45,016 bases of DNA, taken from positions 1 through 45,016 of the forward strand of contig CAIVEC010000026.1 in NCBI GenBank assembly GCA_903904875.1, written 5' to 3'. Positions 28,769-39,803 of this stretch are shown piece by piece; the first letter of the stretch is position 1, and each line of letters starts with the position of its first letter. Source of the stretch: an uncultured bacterium. Lineage in GTDB: Bacteria; Patescibacteriota; Gracilibacteria; Absconditabacterales; Absconditicoccaceae. The notes under the pieces are model-generated. The model searched no databases and was not told the DNA's origin. It worked only from the letters and a program-made list of their open reading frames with translations. Both the position numbers and the translations under genes were made by a program.

Positions 28769-30091
28769 ATGGTTGAAGTAGATTACAAAGCGAAACTAGA
28801 CGAGGCGGTTCTCCAATCGGATGTGGTGAAGATTTTTGCTGATCTATTGACGGTTGCCGTGGAAGCAGGAGCATCAGATATTCATATCGAACCTTTGGAA
28901 AACTATTGCAGGATAAGAATCAGGATTGATGGAATTTTGCAGGAACTTGTACAGTATCCGAAGAATCTCCATGAAAGCATCATCTCAAAATTCAAGATAG
29001 AATCAGGACAGATGAGACCAGATGAAAAAAGGGTTCCACAGGATGCAAGAGTATCAAGCGTCACATTGACGAACAAAGAGATCGATCTCCGTGCCAATAC
29101 ATTTCCAAGCGTCTGGTGAGAATGCTTATCTATGCGTATCGTAGATAAATCCATCAAGGTTCCGCCGTTGGAAGAACTTGGTATCGAAGGAAGCAACAAG
29201 GGAATCATTTACAGACATCTCAAATATCCGAACGGTATCATTCTCTGTACAGGACCTACAGGATCAGGTAAGACAACAACACTGTACGCATGTCTTGATT
29301 ATGTGAATACAACAGAAGTGAATATCATCACCTACGAAGATCCGGTGGAAAACAAAATGGCCGGACTCAATCAAGCGCAGATCAGAGCAGATATCGGATT
29401 TTCATTCGCTAACGGACTCAGATGAGGATTGAGACAGGATCCTGATATTATGATGGTGTGAGAAATCCGTGATAGGGAGACATTGGATATGGCGATGGAA
29501 TCAGCCATGACCGGACATCTTATGTTTTCTACCGTACATACAAATTCTTCAGCAGAAACGATTACGAGAGTATACAATCTCTGAGCAAAACCGTATATGA
29601 TCGTAGGTACGTTCAATCTGGTAATGGCAGAAAGATTAGCAAGAAGGGTCTGCGAACATTGTAAGATCCAAACATCAGCAAAAGACAACCCGAAATATAA
29701 ATTTGCAAGAGAGAGTTTCAGGAATTTTGACAAGGAAGCGCTCAAAAAAGAGATTATCAGCAGAGGAATCAACCAACAGCAACGGAATGATTTCATCAAC
29801 AATGGAATGGTATATGTAGGAAGCGGAAAAGATCCGAAAACAGGGGATAAATGTCCTTTCTGTGAAGGAAGCGGATACAAAGGCAGAGTAGGTATCTTTG
29901 AGATGATGGATTATACTGATGAAATAAAAAATATGCTCTTGGATGGAAAATCAGCATTTGAAGTGGAAAATGTAGCGCTTCAGAGAGGAATGATCAACTT
30001 GGAAAGAGATGGAGTCTTCAAAATCATCAAATGAATGACAACGCTTGATGAAGTCTACAGATACGTCAAAGCAAGATTCGACAAAGATTAA
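28769..30091 (+). CDS. pilB: type IV pilus assembly ATPase PilB (GspE family)
   Basis: PilB powers pilus extension. The 440-residue protein lacks the usual N-terminal GspE domain and starts near the N2 domain ([11 protein letters not shown]). Walker [11 protein letters not shown] is near residue 161, the Asp box ITYEDPVE follows, Walker B DPDIMMVGEIRD near 224, and the His box [14 protein letters not shown] after it. A zinc-binding pair of CxxC motifs (CEHC near 295, CPFC near 361) fits PilB rather than PilT. Glycines in VWGE, LRGG and MVGE are TGA. pilC follows 20 bp downstream. Confidence 0.95.
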
Positions 30092-30111
30092 TTTTACATT
30101 GCACATCGGTC

Positions 30112-31200
30112 ATGGAAGTGAGTAAGTTATGATTCTTTGAGAAATTTATCATCAAAAAGTTTTTTGCTCCCAAGCTCAAACAAAAAACCAATTTTTTCAG
30201 ATTATTAGCTGTAGCGCAAAGAGCATGATTGGGACTCAGAGATGCACTCTATTCTATCAGAAATTCCGAAACAAATAAAGGACTGATTATGATCATCCAG
30301 GATTTGATTGATCAACTTACGCAATGATATATGCTTTCACAAGCGATGGAAAATCACGACTATTTCTTCCATGAAGAAGAGATCGCATTAGTGAGATCAG
30401 CAGAAACTATGGGTAACCTTCCAGAGATTCTGGATGAAATCGCTATCGAATTAGAAAACTCCCAAAAGATAAACGCGAAAATCAAGAAAGCGATGACCTA
30501 TCCGATTGTACTCGTCGTCTTTGCTGTCGTGGCAGTAACTATCCTGCTCATCTATGTCATCCCTACTATTGTGACGATGTTCCCGAATCAAGAATCATTG
30601 CCAAGTATAACGAAGTTCATGATGGGAGCATCAGGATTTCTCCAGAGGACACGATATCTCATCGTATTGATTATCATAGGAGCTGTTCTGCTCTATAAAT
30701 TTTTGTACAAATATGTCTTAGCATTCAAAGTCTCTATCGACAAGCTCATGATAACCATACCCGCCGTGGCAGGCGTTGTCAAAACGTATTATATGTACAG
30801 ATTCTCTAAATTATTAGGACAATTATACAGTGCATGAGTGAGTCCGATTCTTTCGTTGAAACTCATGGGAAATACTTTTACCAATTTTTTCTATAGAAAA
30901 AAAGTCATAGAAATCAAGGAAAATCTCAATGCTGGATTTTCATTCGCCGAATCGATGGAATGATCGTCATTGTTTGATCCGATATTGGTTCAGATTATCC
31001 ATGTTGGGGAAGATACGGGAAATATCACGGAAGTGCTTAAGAAAATGGCGGATTTCTATCGCGATATGCTGCAGACCAAAATAGATATCCTTACAGATTT
31101 GGTTCAGCCTATCCTTCTTGCATTGATAGCCGTGGTGGTAGGACTCATCGTAGCGTCAATCTTTTTGCCTATGGCAGATCTTGTCAATGTCATCAAATAG
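30112..31200 (+). CDS. pilC: type IV pilus inner-membrane platform protein PilC (GspF family)
   Basis: PilC is the membrane platform on which PilB acts. The 362-residue protein contains two GspF repeats, each with a helical cytoplasmic part followed by membrane helices. The first has FFRLLAVAQRAGLGLRDAL and EIALVRSAETMGNLPEIL; the second has RFSKLLGQLYSAGVSPILSL and IIHVGEDTGNITEVL. The transmembrane helices are near 130-155, 175-195 and at the C-terminus (LLALIAVVVGLIVASIFLPM). At least four glycines are TGA. It directly follows pilB and precedes two unknown secreted-type genes. Confidence 0.94.
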
Positions 31201-31229
31201 CATAGCCTTTAGTCTTTATTCTTTAGCAG

Positions 31230-31973
31230 ATGAAAAAAATCATTCTCGCAGGTCTTATGTTCATGATCATCATAACATTCCAAAATACTTCTCTCGTATC
31301 AAAAGTGCAAGCGCAGCAAGAAGTCGGAGTAGGGGATGTGATTTTTGAACCAAACACTACGACAGCAGTAACGCATGGATTTTCCATGAACGAACTGAGT
31401 TACACTATCATCCAATTACATCTTTTCATAGCAGGAAAAGACATCGAAACGGCCAATTACGAAGGTGAATCGCTTGCAACCATCAAAAGATTGGAAGAAC
31501 TTACTAAGACAGACGTCATCGAAGTATTGAATCTCTCGACAAACAAGGAAGAAGCATTAGCGAAATATCTTAACGAGTGTTATCAAGAGCTTCAAAAATG
31601 AGATGCAATCTCGGCATACATGAACCAGGAAATGGAAGTTCTTAAATCAGATATGGAATCATGTTTGATAGAAAAAAATACAAGCGATCAAGCATATTTT
31701 GACGCGATAGCAAGATATGACCAAAATATTATGGAAACATCGCTTGCCGAATCCATTACCTATGAAAATTGTGCTACCGAAAACAGGATCCAATACAATG
31801 CCAAAGTGAGCATTGCAGACAAACTGGTATTTTATTTATGAGTATTGCAGAAAAAATATGATGTCCTTTCCGCTAAACAAGATATTGTAGCAAAGAATTT
31901 CCAGATATTCAGAGACAATATCTTACCTGACCTCAACGAGATTGACCAGCTTCTCCAGCAATATAAATTTTAA
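31230..31973 (+). CDS. secreted or anchored helical protein in the pil operon
   Basis: The 247-residue protein has a signal peptide (MKKIILAGLMFMIIITFQNT, Ala-rich cleavage region SKVQAQQ). The mature part is mostly helical and acidic, with heptad-like stretches (IKRLEELTKTDVIEVL, EMEVLKSDMESCLIEK, EIDQLLQQYKF). Two Cys in the middle could pair. It begins 30 bp after pilC and runs in the same direction, so it is probably part of the pilus system, perhaps an accessory protein of the cell envelope. I do not recognise the family. Confidence 0.8.
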
Positions 31974-32044
31974 AGTATTTATTGAACTTTCTCAGCAAAT
32001 ACATAAGCTAAAATCAGGACTCTTATCCTGGAATATTTTTGTAT

Positions 32045-33238
32045 ATGGAAACCGAACATATCAGCAAAAAAAATAATCACCTCTTCGGTATCATTGCCTG
32101 CGTATGATTGATTTTTTCCTGTATTTCCATCATAAGGGCATTCAATGAATGAAAACTCTATGACACATTATCAGGAAATACACCGATAAATACTCAGAGT
32201 ATCTTAGGACAAAAAATAACCAGGATAAAAAATACCCTGCAAGCCAATCAATCAATGCAGAAGCAAGAATACGAAGAAGCGTTGCAGCTCATCAGCTGAA
32301 CAAGCAGCGAAGACTATTATAACCGCGGGACTATCCAGACGCTACTGGCATACAAGAACGCTTTACAAAGCAGTATCTCATGATTACAAAACGCACAAGT
32401 CTTTGTAGCTCAAGCACAGCAGAATTTCAATATAGCCAAGAAACTATCCACTTCCAAAACGATAACCGACGCTATCGTAGACAACGAAAACACCATCAAT
32501 TCATTATCTGCTGTCGTGGATATCAAAACCTGTTACGGTATGTGACAAGCTATCATCAGTCATATCAACGATATTACCACGACCATAAAAAATATCAAAG
32601 ACACATTAGATCAAGAAGAAGCATATATCACCAAAAGGGCATCCAGTTTAGACGCTACCTGTTATGATAAATTACAGTATATTGTAGATACAAGCAAAGA
32701 ACAAGTAGGATTGATTCAATTACAGATGGAAAAGAATAAAACAAACTATACATCTGATTTTTCCGACAAGATAGATGATCCTATAATCTGTATCCAGACT
32801 CCTTACGAGAATATTCTCCCTTCTATGATCAAAGGAAAACAAGGATTGGATGAATATCAGCAACAGCATACAAATACCGTAGAAGTGCTCAAAAGCAACA
32901 ACAGCCAAAGCATCAAAGAGCTCTGCAATCAGACCAAAAATGATGCACAGATTAACCAACAGATAGAAAGTTCTGTTCAGGAATTGCTCCAGAAACTGGA
33001 AGACAATAAGTTGGAGACACAGATACAAAAAAGATCATCAAACGAAGTGCATTATAAGGATTTTTTCAACGAAGACGAAAAAAAGGCATTGCAGGAAATC
33101 CAAAAGACTAATCAGTGACGAATCAATACTATCCTTGATATCAGAGGCAAAGGGAATTATAATGCGGAAAATTATATCAATGATATGTTCAATCAATTCT
33201 ATGGCAACTCATGAGACTTTATCGATTTACATAAATAA
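32045..33238 (+). CDS. membrane-anchored coiled-coil protein downstream of pilC
   Basis: The 397-residue protein has one N-terminal transmembrane helix (about residues 13-33, HLFGIIACVGLIFSCISII) followed by a long extracytoplasmic region. That region is helical and Gln-rich (ALQSSISGLQNAQVFVAQAQ, QQIESSVQELLQKLEDNK) with five scattered cysteines. It follows the preceding secreted helical protein by 71 bp. Position and topology suggest a pilus-associated envelope component, such as an alignment protein, but no PilN/PilO similarity is clear. No family recognised. Confidence 0.78.
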
Positions 33239-33250
33239 AAATAACCGAAT

Positions 33251-33268
33251 AGTCCGGCAAGCCGGACT
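33251..33268 (+). repeat. perfect hairpin AGTCCGGC-AA-GCCGGACT
   Basis: An 8-bp perfect stem with a 2-nt centre lies 13 bp after the pil-operon stop. It has no T-run, so it may be a weak terminator, RNA-end stabiliser or repeat remnant. Confidence 0.6.
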
Positions 33269-33365
33269 GACGAACAATAGACAAAAAATTGCTACGACAC
33301 AACCATCATTCGTCAATTATTTGTCGCGAAGTATTAGTCTATCATTTAGCTCATTAATATACATC

Positions 33366-34094
33366 ATGTTAAAAATAGAAAATCTTACCGTCAAAGTTGA
33401 CAGCAAAACAATATTAGAGAGGGTCTCTATGAATTTTGAGCTTGGGAAAAATTATTGCATCATCGGCAAAAACGGTTCAGGAAAATCATCATTAGCATTG
33501 GCCATCATGGGACATCCTAAATACAGAATAAGCGATGGAGATATTTTAGTAGACAAGAAATCCATCACAAAATTGAATCCTCACGAAAGAGCTAAATTAG
33601 GTGTTTTCGTAGCGTTCCAGCATATACCGGAGATCAAGGGAATCAAGCTTTTCGAATTTCTGAGATCAGTTCATGACGCAAAAAACGGATGAATCACTTC
33701 ATTCCTCAGCTTCAAAAAAATTGTGGAACCGCTTATGAAAGAGCTAGGGATCAATACTGAATTTCTTCGAAGGGATCTCAATGTAGGATTCAGCGGAGGA
33801 GAGAGGAGAAAGATAGAGATACTGCAATTAAGATTATTAGAACCGAAATACATTTTCCTCGACGAAATAGACAGCGGTCTAGATGTAGATGCATTCAAAT
33901 CGGTTGTTAGGATGATATCCAAACTCAATCACGGGAAAAACACTTTCATCATCATTACCCATATCTTCGATATTTTAACACACATTCCGGTTGACCAAGT
34001 CTATGTCATGGAAAATGGAAAAATTATCAAAGAAGGAAGCCAAGACTTGATCAAAAAAATAAAGAAGGAATGATTTACCGATATAGCAAAATAA
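33366..34094 (+). CDS. sufC: Fe-S cluster assembly ATPase SufC
   Basis: SufC is the ABC-type ATPase that works with SufB (and usually SufD) in Fe-S cluster assembly. The 242-residue protein has Walker A GKNGSGKSS, the SufC-specific Q-loop region FVAFQHIPEIKGI, signature FSGGERRK near residue 142, Walker B YIFLDEIDSGLD, and the H-loop IIITHIFDIL. The frame runs past KKIKKE through a TGA-Gly to TAA, 2 bp before sufB. Reading-frame extension upstream of 33366 exists but lacks SufC sequence, so the ATG before LKIENLTV is chosen. Confidence 0.95.
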
Positions 34095-34096
34095 GC

Positions 34097-35482
34097 ATGT
34101 CACTGAAGTCGACGCTTGAATCGTCAGACAAGATACATTACGAACTTTACCTCACCGGTCTCACCGAAGATACGGTCAAGAAGATTTCCGCTGAACAAAA
34201 AGAACCCGAACGGATGTTACAGCATCGTTTGGAATGCCTGAAGATTTTCAAGAAAATGAAATTACCAGTACGATGACCGGATCTTTCTAAGCTTAATCTG
34301 AACAATATCGTCTACTATGCAAAACCGCATCAAGACCATACATGATATACCAACAATCGGGAAGACGTACCAACAGAAATCAAAGAGAAATTCAAAAGAT
34401 TAGGAATCCCCGAAGCAGAACAAAAATATTTAGCTTGAGCAGGAGGGCAATATGACTCATTGAATATCTATCATCAAATCAAGGAAAAACGATCAAAGCA
34501 AGGAATTATTTTCGAAGATATGCCACAGGCCGTGATCAAATATCCGGAATTAGTTAAAAAATATTTTATGAAATTAGTGCCAGCAAATGATCATATGTTT
34601 GCAGCATTACACGGCGCTGTTCGGAGCTGAGGGACATTCATCTACGTTCCTAAGTGAGTGAAACTGACTGATCCATTACAAGCATATTTCCGTATGAATA
34701 CCTATGCATGAGGACAGTTTGAACATACCATGATCATCATAGAAGACGACGCAGAAGGAAGTTATATCGAGGGATGTTCAGCACCGAAGTTCGATAAAGC
34801 ATCATTGCATGCAGGATTAGTTGAAATATTCATTTGAAAAAATGCGAAGATGAAATATTCGTCCGTAGAGAATCGATCGACGAATACATATAATCTGAAT
34901 ACCAAAAGAGCGTTGATAGAGGAGCATGGCTATATGGAACGGGTCAATGGAAACCTTGGTTCTTGCACGACAATGCTTTATCCGTGTTCAATTTTAAAAG
35001 GCGATTACAGCAAGACTGACATGCTTGGAATAGCCGTAGCAGGGCAGTGACAACATCAAGATACGGGGTCCAAAGCTATCCATATAGGCAAACACACCTC
35101 GTCGAATATCGTAGCCAAATCCATTTCCAAGAAATGATGAATCAATACCTATCGCTGAACTGTTATCATCACGCCATGAGCAGACTATGCAACGAATCAT
35201 ACGCAATGCGATGCCTTACTCTTCGACGATGATTCTGTATCAAACACTATCCCGAAAATCCAATCAGACAACGATACCGCAATCGTAGCGCATGAAGCCA
35301 GCGCATGAAAAATAGATGAATCTGAATTATTCTACCTCATGGCCCGCTGACTGACAAAGGACAAAGCGACCACCATGATCGTCAATGGATTCTTCTCTTC
35401 CGTCATAAAAAAACTTCCACTAGAATACGCAGGAGAATTGAATAAATTAGTAGAACTTGAAATGGAAGGAAGTATTGGCTAG
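34097..35482 (+). CDS. sufB: Fe-S cluster assembly scaffold SufB
   Basis: SufB is the scaffold on which the SUF system builds clusters. The 461-residue protein shows the family landmarks: LAGAGGQYDSLNIYH, the PANDHMFAALHGAVRSGGTFIYVPKGV block, QFEHTMIIIEDDAEGSYIEGCSAP, the beta-helix core with CTTMLYPCSILKG, and the late KGGINTYRGTVII and HEASAGKIDESELFYLM motifs. Many of these glycines are TGA. It follows sufC with 2 bp between. No sufD or sufS is in the window; SufB may pair with itself, or the partners lie elsewhere. Confidence 0.96.
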
Positions 35483-35513
35483 TATCAAATATTTATATTA
35501 TAACATCCCATCC

Positions 35514-36053
35514 ATGAAAAAGAAACCACTTGCTAAATTCGTGAATAAAGAAAACCGGAAAATCAGGAAGTTAAATAAACTCGTGGCAGACGCAATCAAA
35601 AACAATGAAAGTATTACACAGACTTTATGAGAAGCAAATACAGATAATCTAACAATAGGACAAAAAATGGCCGATGGTGTCGCTGCATTTGGAGGAAGTT
35701 GGACATTTATAACAATTTTCGGAATCATCCTTTTATTATGGATAATAACTAATGTTTTTTTCCTTATGGATAAATGATTTGATCCTTATCCATTTATTTT
35801 ACTGAACCTCGTATTATCATGTTTAGCAGCGATTCAAGCTCCTATCATCATGATGAGCCAAAATAGGAAAGAAGAGATAGATCGCAAAAGAGCAGAAAAT
35901 GATTATATCATCAATCTCAAAGCTGAAACGCAAATTAGAAATATAGATGAAAAAATAAATATCCTCGTCATAGAACAGATGAAAAAAATGTTTAAGTTAC
36001 AAGAAGGACAGTTAACATTACTCAATGAAATTAAGAAAGCTGTAAAGAAATAA
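35514..36053 (+). CDS. DUF1003 membrane protein
   Basis: The 179-residue protein matches DUF1003: IGQKMADGVAAFGGSWTFI, then two transmembrane helices separated by a short loop, PFILLNLVLSCLAAIQAPIIMMSQNR, and a charged helical tail with DRKRAENDYIIN. The family is widespread and its function is not known; family members are predicted to sit in the inner membrane with both ends in the cytoplasm. It follows sufB by 31 bp but is unlikely to be a Suf component. Confidence 0.88.
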
Positions 36054-36073
36054 AAGAACTCTCGATATAAAGA

Positions 36074-36101
36074 TTGACTTTTTATAGAAAATATCTATAA
36101 A
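36074..36101 (+). promoter_or_regulatory. likely promoter for the mutarotase gene
   Basis: TTGACT, a 16-bp spacer, then TATAAA, 33 bp upstream of the ATG. Shares TTGACTTTT and the 16-bp spacer with the sites at 5360 and 40453. Confidence 0.6.
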
Positions 36102-36134
36102 ACAGGTATATTTATCGTTTATGAATTTTATACC

Positions 36135-37067
36135 ATGGCTATAGAACTTCTGGAAATCAAAGGATGAGCGAAATTACTAAAAGGGAAAACGACACCTAAA
36201 GTGAGCGAAGAACTTTTGCAATCCTTATGAATCAGTCATAATTTTACCTGATTACCATTGGATTACTATAGTTCAGATAACTCATCAGTTGTTGTCTGTC
36301 CCCAAAGGTGAGCTACTATACCATCACTTATTTTAGACGGTGTAGAAATATTTTATAATGATCCAAAAAGAAGAAACGATAGTAGTAAAAAGATAAGAGA
36401 ATGATTCCGAATGTGACCACAATCGTGAAACTTTAGTGCAGCACAGATGAAAGAATATTGATACAACCTGGATCAACACTGATTTCTGAGAGATGCAACA
36501 CGGGAGAGATGGGAACGATTACTCGAGCGATGACTCAAAACAGTCAGAGATGAAATAGTATATCTATTTGTAAGTAATCAAGATACGTTTACAAAGTTTC
36601 CACATGTATTTACTGCCTCTGAAAAAATAAAACTAGGAACTAACAGTGCGAATATATCGCTGCATATAAGAAATAATGGGAATGATTCGATGCGTTTTTC
36701 TCCAGGACATCATACATATTATAAAGTCGCTCCAGATCAAAAAAAGAATATAGAGTTAGACAAAAACATTTGAGTAAATGACAAAATGAAATCCAAATGG
36801 ATATCAGGAGAGGAGACCATTATCGTACCTAATCCATGATCCTGTAAAATAGTTATCCCAGGAACTGGTGAACTCCAAACGGATTTTGATCCTCAATTCT
36901 GACTTTTACAACTGCGAAGTGAAAAAGACCAATGATTTGTATGTATTGAACCAGTAATCAATAGAGCAGAAAAATGGCTCCAATCAGCCATTATTACTAA
37001 ACCTGCAGAGATTATGAAAGTATGATTTTCTGTTACTCTGTTATCCAAAGATAATTATATGAAATAG
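36135..37067 (+). CDS. aldose 1-epimerase / hexose-6-phosphate mutarotase-like protein
   Basis: The 310-residue protein fits the galactose-mutarotase-like fold: VVVCPQRGATIPSLILDGVEIFY at the start (like PERGG..tSL..dG.evLY), the active-site His in NLDQHGFLRDATRERWE, and a late beta strand with VCIEPVINRAE in place of the family's E-x-W ending. Mutarotases interconvert the anomers of hexoses or hexose phosphates. About twenty glycines are TGA. It has its own promoter and overlaps the convergent AbiEi-like gene by 13 bp. Confidence 0.82.
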
Positions 37068-37825
37068 CCATATTTCTTGATAAGATTTTTGAGCTTATCA
37101 GTTAAGTCAGGATGGATGGTTCTGGCAAGCATATACAGCCTATTGATGCTGGTATTGTGCTTGTTTTTTCTCAAAATCGACTCCCGGACTTTCACATCAA
37201 GGGTTTTATGATATTTTCTTAGCACTTTTTTGACCAATTCATTGATATATCACTGCGAGATCATGCCAGGATTATAGAGGCTTTCCAGAATAGCGAGCTC
37301 CAAACCGGCGATAGGAAAGGTCTGTTTGCCTATCTTTATGGGTTTAGTTAGCTTCCGGAAGAATCTGAAGAGATTGTCGGTCTTGTTCTTGGCATAGGTC
37401 TTGAAAACTATCTGCTTATCGAACATAACCACTTCCGTAGCTTGTTTATATTGATTGACGATAGATAATTCATCAGGGATGTCATACGAAGCGAGATTAA
37501 GCTCAAGTGCCTTGAGTCATCAGATATATCGATTGCCCTTGAGAAAGTCTGTACAATGCTTTTTGACGATAGTCCGATAGAAAAGGTCCATGATTTCTTC
37601 CTTAGTATATATATGGTCAGGATCTTTGACAAAAAAAATGTTCTTTTTGAGATTTTCCAGATAACCCCTGATTTTGAGGTAGTAGATCATCTTGTACATT
37701 TTCTGTATGGAAAAATCTTCAGCAAGAGAGGATTTGAGCAATACTCAGACTTTTTCCCCGTCTATGAGCTTTCCTTTGTATTTCATCAACTTTTTGACAA
37801 GATTGTCAAAAGCTCTATTCGACAT
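37055..37825 (-). CDS. AbiEi-like winged-helix protein (putative antitoxin/regulator)
   Basis: The 256-residue protein starts with a helical DNA-binding-like region (MYKMIYYLKIRGYLENLKKNIFFVKD), which resembles the winged helix and its wing in AbiEi-type regulators. The pattern then recalls the AbiEi middle domain: a TFPIAGLELAILESLY stretch that matches the viAspEkALlDlLY motif. The last 70 residues are basic and helical. AbiEi is normally the antitoxin of AbiEii, a nucleotidyltransferase toxin; no such partner lies next to it here, so it may be an orphan regulator. Similar proteins are known in CPR genomes. Family assignment is from pattern only. Confidence 0.55.
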
Positions 37826-37985
37826 ATACAAGTACTTACCTGTAAAATAATTACAAAAAAATATAATGTTTCTTACAAAAAAATCAAGACGATTTTTCCA
37901 GATAAATTCAAAGAGTTTTTCTATTGCATTTATTTTTTAAAACCATAAAAACGCGCGGACCCACATTTTTACATAGTATGAAGAT

Positions 37986-38258
37986 ATGAATCAAATGAGC
38001 CTCATCACTCCGATAGATGTATGCCAAAGAAAGATATGCCTGGACAATGTCCGTGCAGTCTTCACGGAAAACAGTGATGGATCATATGATGTCATATTAG
38101 AAATCAATTCAAATAAGTTTTTGATAGCAATACAGAATGTTGCAAATCATATAGAAAGTCTTGAAATCATAGCAACCAAAGGATTTGTGGAGATAAGCAA
38201 CAAGATCATCCTTATGATAAAGAAACTTATCGAACATCTTCGATATAGATTAGATTAA
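37986..38258 (+). CDS. small hypothetical protein
   Basis: A 90-residue protein with an alternating beta/helical pattern: VRAVFTENSDGSYDVILEINSNKFLIAIQNVANHIESLEIIA, then a helix KIILMIKKLIEHLRYRL. It could be a small alpha/beta fold. It lies 160 bp downstream of the start of the AbiEi-like gene on the other strand and just before the repeat spacer and NifU-like gene. No family recognised. Confidence 0.65.
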   Translation: MNQMSLITPIDVCQRKICLDNVRAVFTENSDGSYDVILEINSNKFLIAIQNVANHIESLEIIATKGFVEISNKIILMIKKLIEHLRYRLD

Positions 38259-38355
38259 AATACAGTCGAAAGTCGCAAAGTCGAAAGTCTATAAAGTCGG
38301 ACTTTTCACTGACTTTACGGACCTTACGGACTTTAGAGACCTTATAGACTAAGTA
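38259..38355. repeat. self-complementary AAAGTCGAAAGTC spacer
   Basis: Degenerate units such as CGAAAGTCGCAAAGTCGAAAGTC on the left and GACTTTACGGACCTTACGG on the right are roughly complementary, so the 97-bp gap can fold back on itself. It is the same kind of spacer as at 8458, 16458 and 19953 but with a different motif. Confidence 0.55.
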
Positions 38356-38763
38356 ATGAATGAAGAACAAAGCCTTATGATACAAGAATATTCCAAAAAC
38401 CCTCTCCAGAACTTTGCTATGAAGGACTATACGGTCAAGCAACATGAGGGAAATTTTATCTGTTGAGACGATATTGTCGTATATATAGTAATCAAAAAGA
38501 ATACTATAGAAAATTACAGCTTTGACGGCAATTGTTCAAACATTACTACCGCTGCAGCCAGCTTCTTATCTGAATTTATCATAGGAACACCTATAGAAGA
38601 TATCTTACATCGAAACTATCAGACAATGATAGACCATGGGTTTGAGGTATCGCCAAGGAGAAAGAGAGCAGCTGTTATAGCCATCTTAGCGACAAGAAAT
38701 GCAATCCATCAATATCTGAAAGACGGTAAGAACGATACATTCGACGATTTGATAGAGGACTAG
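38356..38763 (+). CDS. sufU: NifU/SufU-like Fe-S scaffold protein
   Basis: The 135-residue protein aligns with the IscU/SufU/NifU-N family: CGDDIVVYIVIKKNTIENY with the first Cys, FDGNCSNITTAAASFLSEFIIG with the second, and SPRRKRAAVIAILATRNAI near the end. In this last motif the family normally has a third Cys (RxKCxxL); here the position is Ala. Length and helix order are typical. Family members hold nascent clusters or, in SufU, carry zinc and accept sulfur from SufS. The missing ligand makes the role uncertain. It lies 3 kb from sufCB, separated by unrelated genes. Confidence 0.78.
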
Positions 38764-39023
38764 TCCAGACATAGAGTGTACATGAATTGACAAGTTTTTA
38801 ACAAAAATGACAGATACCTGTCAAAAACTACTTAGTGTACTACCCATAATTCTGAAATGTAAATAAAGAATTATGCTGGTAGTAACTATATATTCTTCAA
38901 TCAAAAACAAGAAAAATGTTTTTGAAGGAGAATATATGATTTGATATTGAAAACAGTAGACAAATAAGTATCAGTTCCATTATCAACAAACAAAAATATC
39001 AGCTTTAAATCATTTATATAGGT
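38764..39023. other. hairpin-rich noncoding region
   Basis: The 260-bp gap holds at least three dyads: TGACAG-ATAC-CTGTCA (38808-38823), CATAATTCT...AGAATTATG (38845-38875), and a long near-perfect stem with arms ATATATTCTTC and GAGAATATAT enclosing CAAAAAC...GTTTTTG (38888-38937). AGTGTAC occurs twice nearby. No frame is supported. It may encode a small RNA or regulate the membrane-protein genes downstream. Confidence 0.5.
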
Positions 39024-39407
39024 ATGAAGCCACTTAGAAACCTTCTAGTCAACATTATCGTCAATGGGGCAGTATTATACGCTATAGTGAATTATGTACC
39101 GGAATTAGGATTTAAGATTCAGACCATTTATAAAGATACCTACATCATCTTCGGGATCCTCGGAATAGTATTCCGACTTATTAATTCTGTTCTCAAAAGC
39201 GTACTAAAAATCCTTACTTTACCGGTCAGAATTATAACATTATGACTATCATCAATACTCTTAAATATTATCGTTCTCTATATCTTCGAACAGACAGTCA
39301 ATTATTTGAATCTTGGTATCACCGTACAACTTGGAACTTTAGTGCAAACGCTCGTATTATCAGTTATCCTTAGTGCAATCTACTTCTTAATCAAAAAAAT
39401 AATATAG
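39024..39407 (+). CDS. phage holin family / PF04020-type membrane protein
   Basis: The 127-residue protein has four predicted transmembrane helices: residues about 5-25 (LLVNIIVNGAVLYAIVNYV), 36-52, 66-92 (after the KILTLPVRIITLGL loop), and 105-125. The pattern of a first helix, ...LGIVFRLINSVLKSVLKILTLPVRIITLGLS..., and a final helix matches the four-helix PF04020 family. Members are common and their role is unknown. One TGA-Gly. It starts after the hairpin region and begins a run of membrane-related genes. Confidence 0.82.
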
Positions 39408-39449
39408 TCTAAAAAGATAATCTTTATTTAATAAATAGCGTATATAAAA

Positions 39450-39716
39450 ATGAAAAAAAGAACAGTTTTACTTATGTGGATTGTCATTATTCTCTTTATA
39501 ATGATTTTGATTCCATATATTCAAAACGCATCAGCAGGACCATCAACAGCTGGAATATCATTTTTCATGTGATATTACGTACAAGACTTTCCTCCTGTCT
39601 ATCTCTATGTCATTACTATGTGAATGATAGAATGAGTGTTCATAACGTTATTCGTTCAATCACTATTAAATGATATCAAAGAAAAAGAGCCTACAAAATT
39701 TGATCTTAACCAATAA
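39450..39716 (+). CDS. small two-helix membrane protein
   Basis: An 88-residue protein with an N-terminal helix (VLLMWIVIILFIMILIPYI), a short loop with several TGA-Gly codons (FFMGYY, MGMIEGVF), a second helix, and a charged tail (DIKEKEPTKFDLNQ). It is 42 bp after the holin-like gene and likely co-transcribed. No family recognised. Confidence 0.72.
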
Positions 39717-39803
39717 ACAAAAATAGAGCATAGAAAAAGAAAGCCTTATCTCGTGCAGGTAGGTAATTGCATACGTATTTTAAATTATTAATGACAGGTA
39801 ATT

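Noticed and set aside
33135-33365. Upstream extension of the SufC frame
   Set aside because: The extra 77 codons overlap the preceding gene and a hairpin and do not look like SufC; ATG at 33366 gives the family start.
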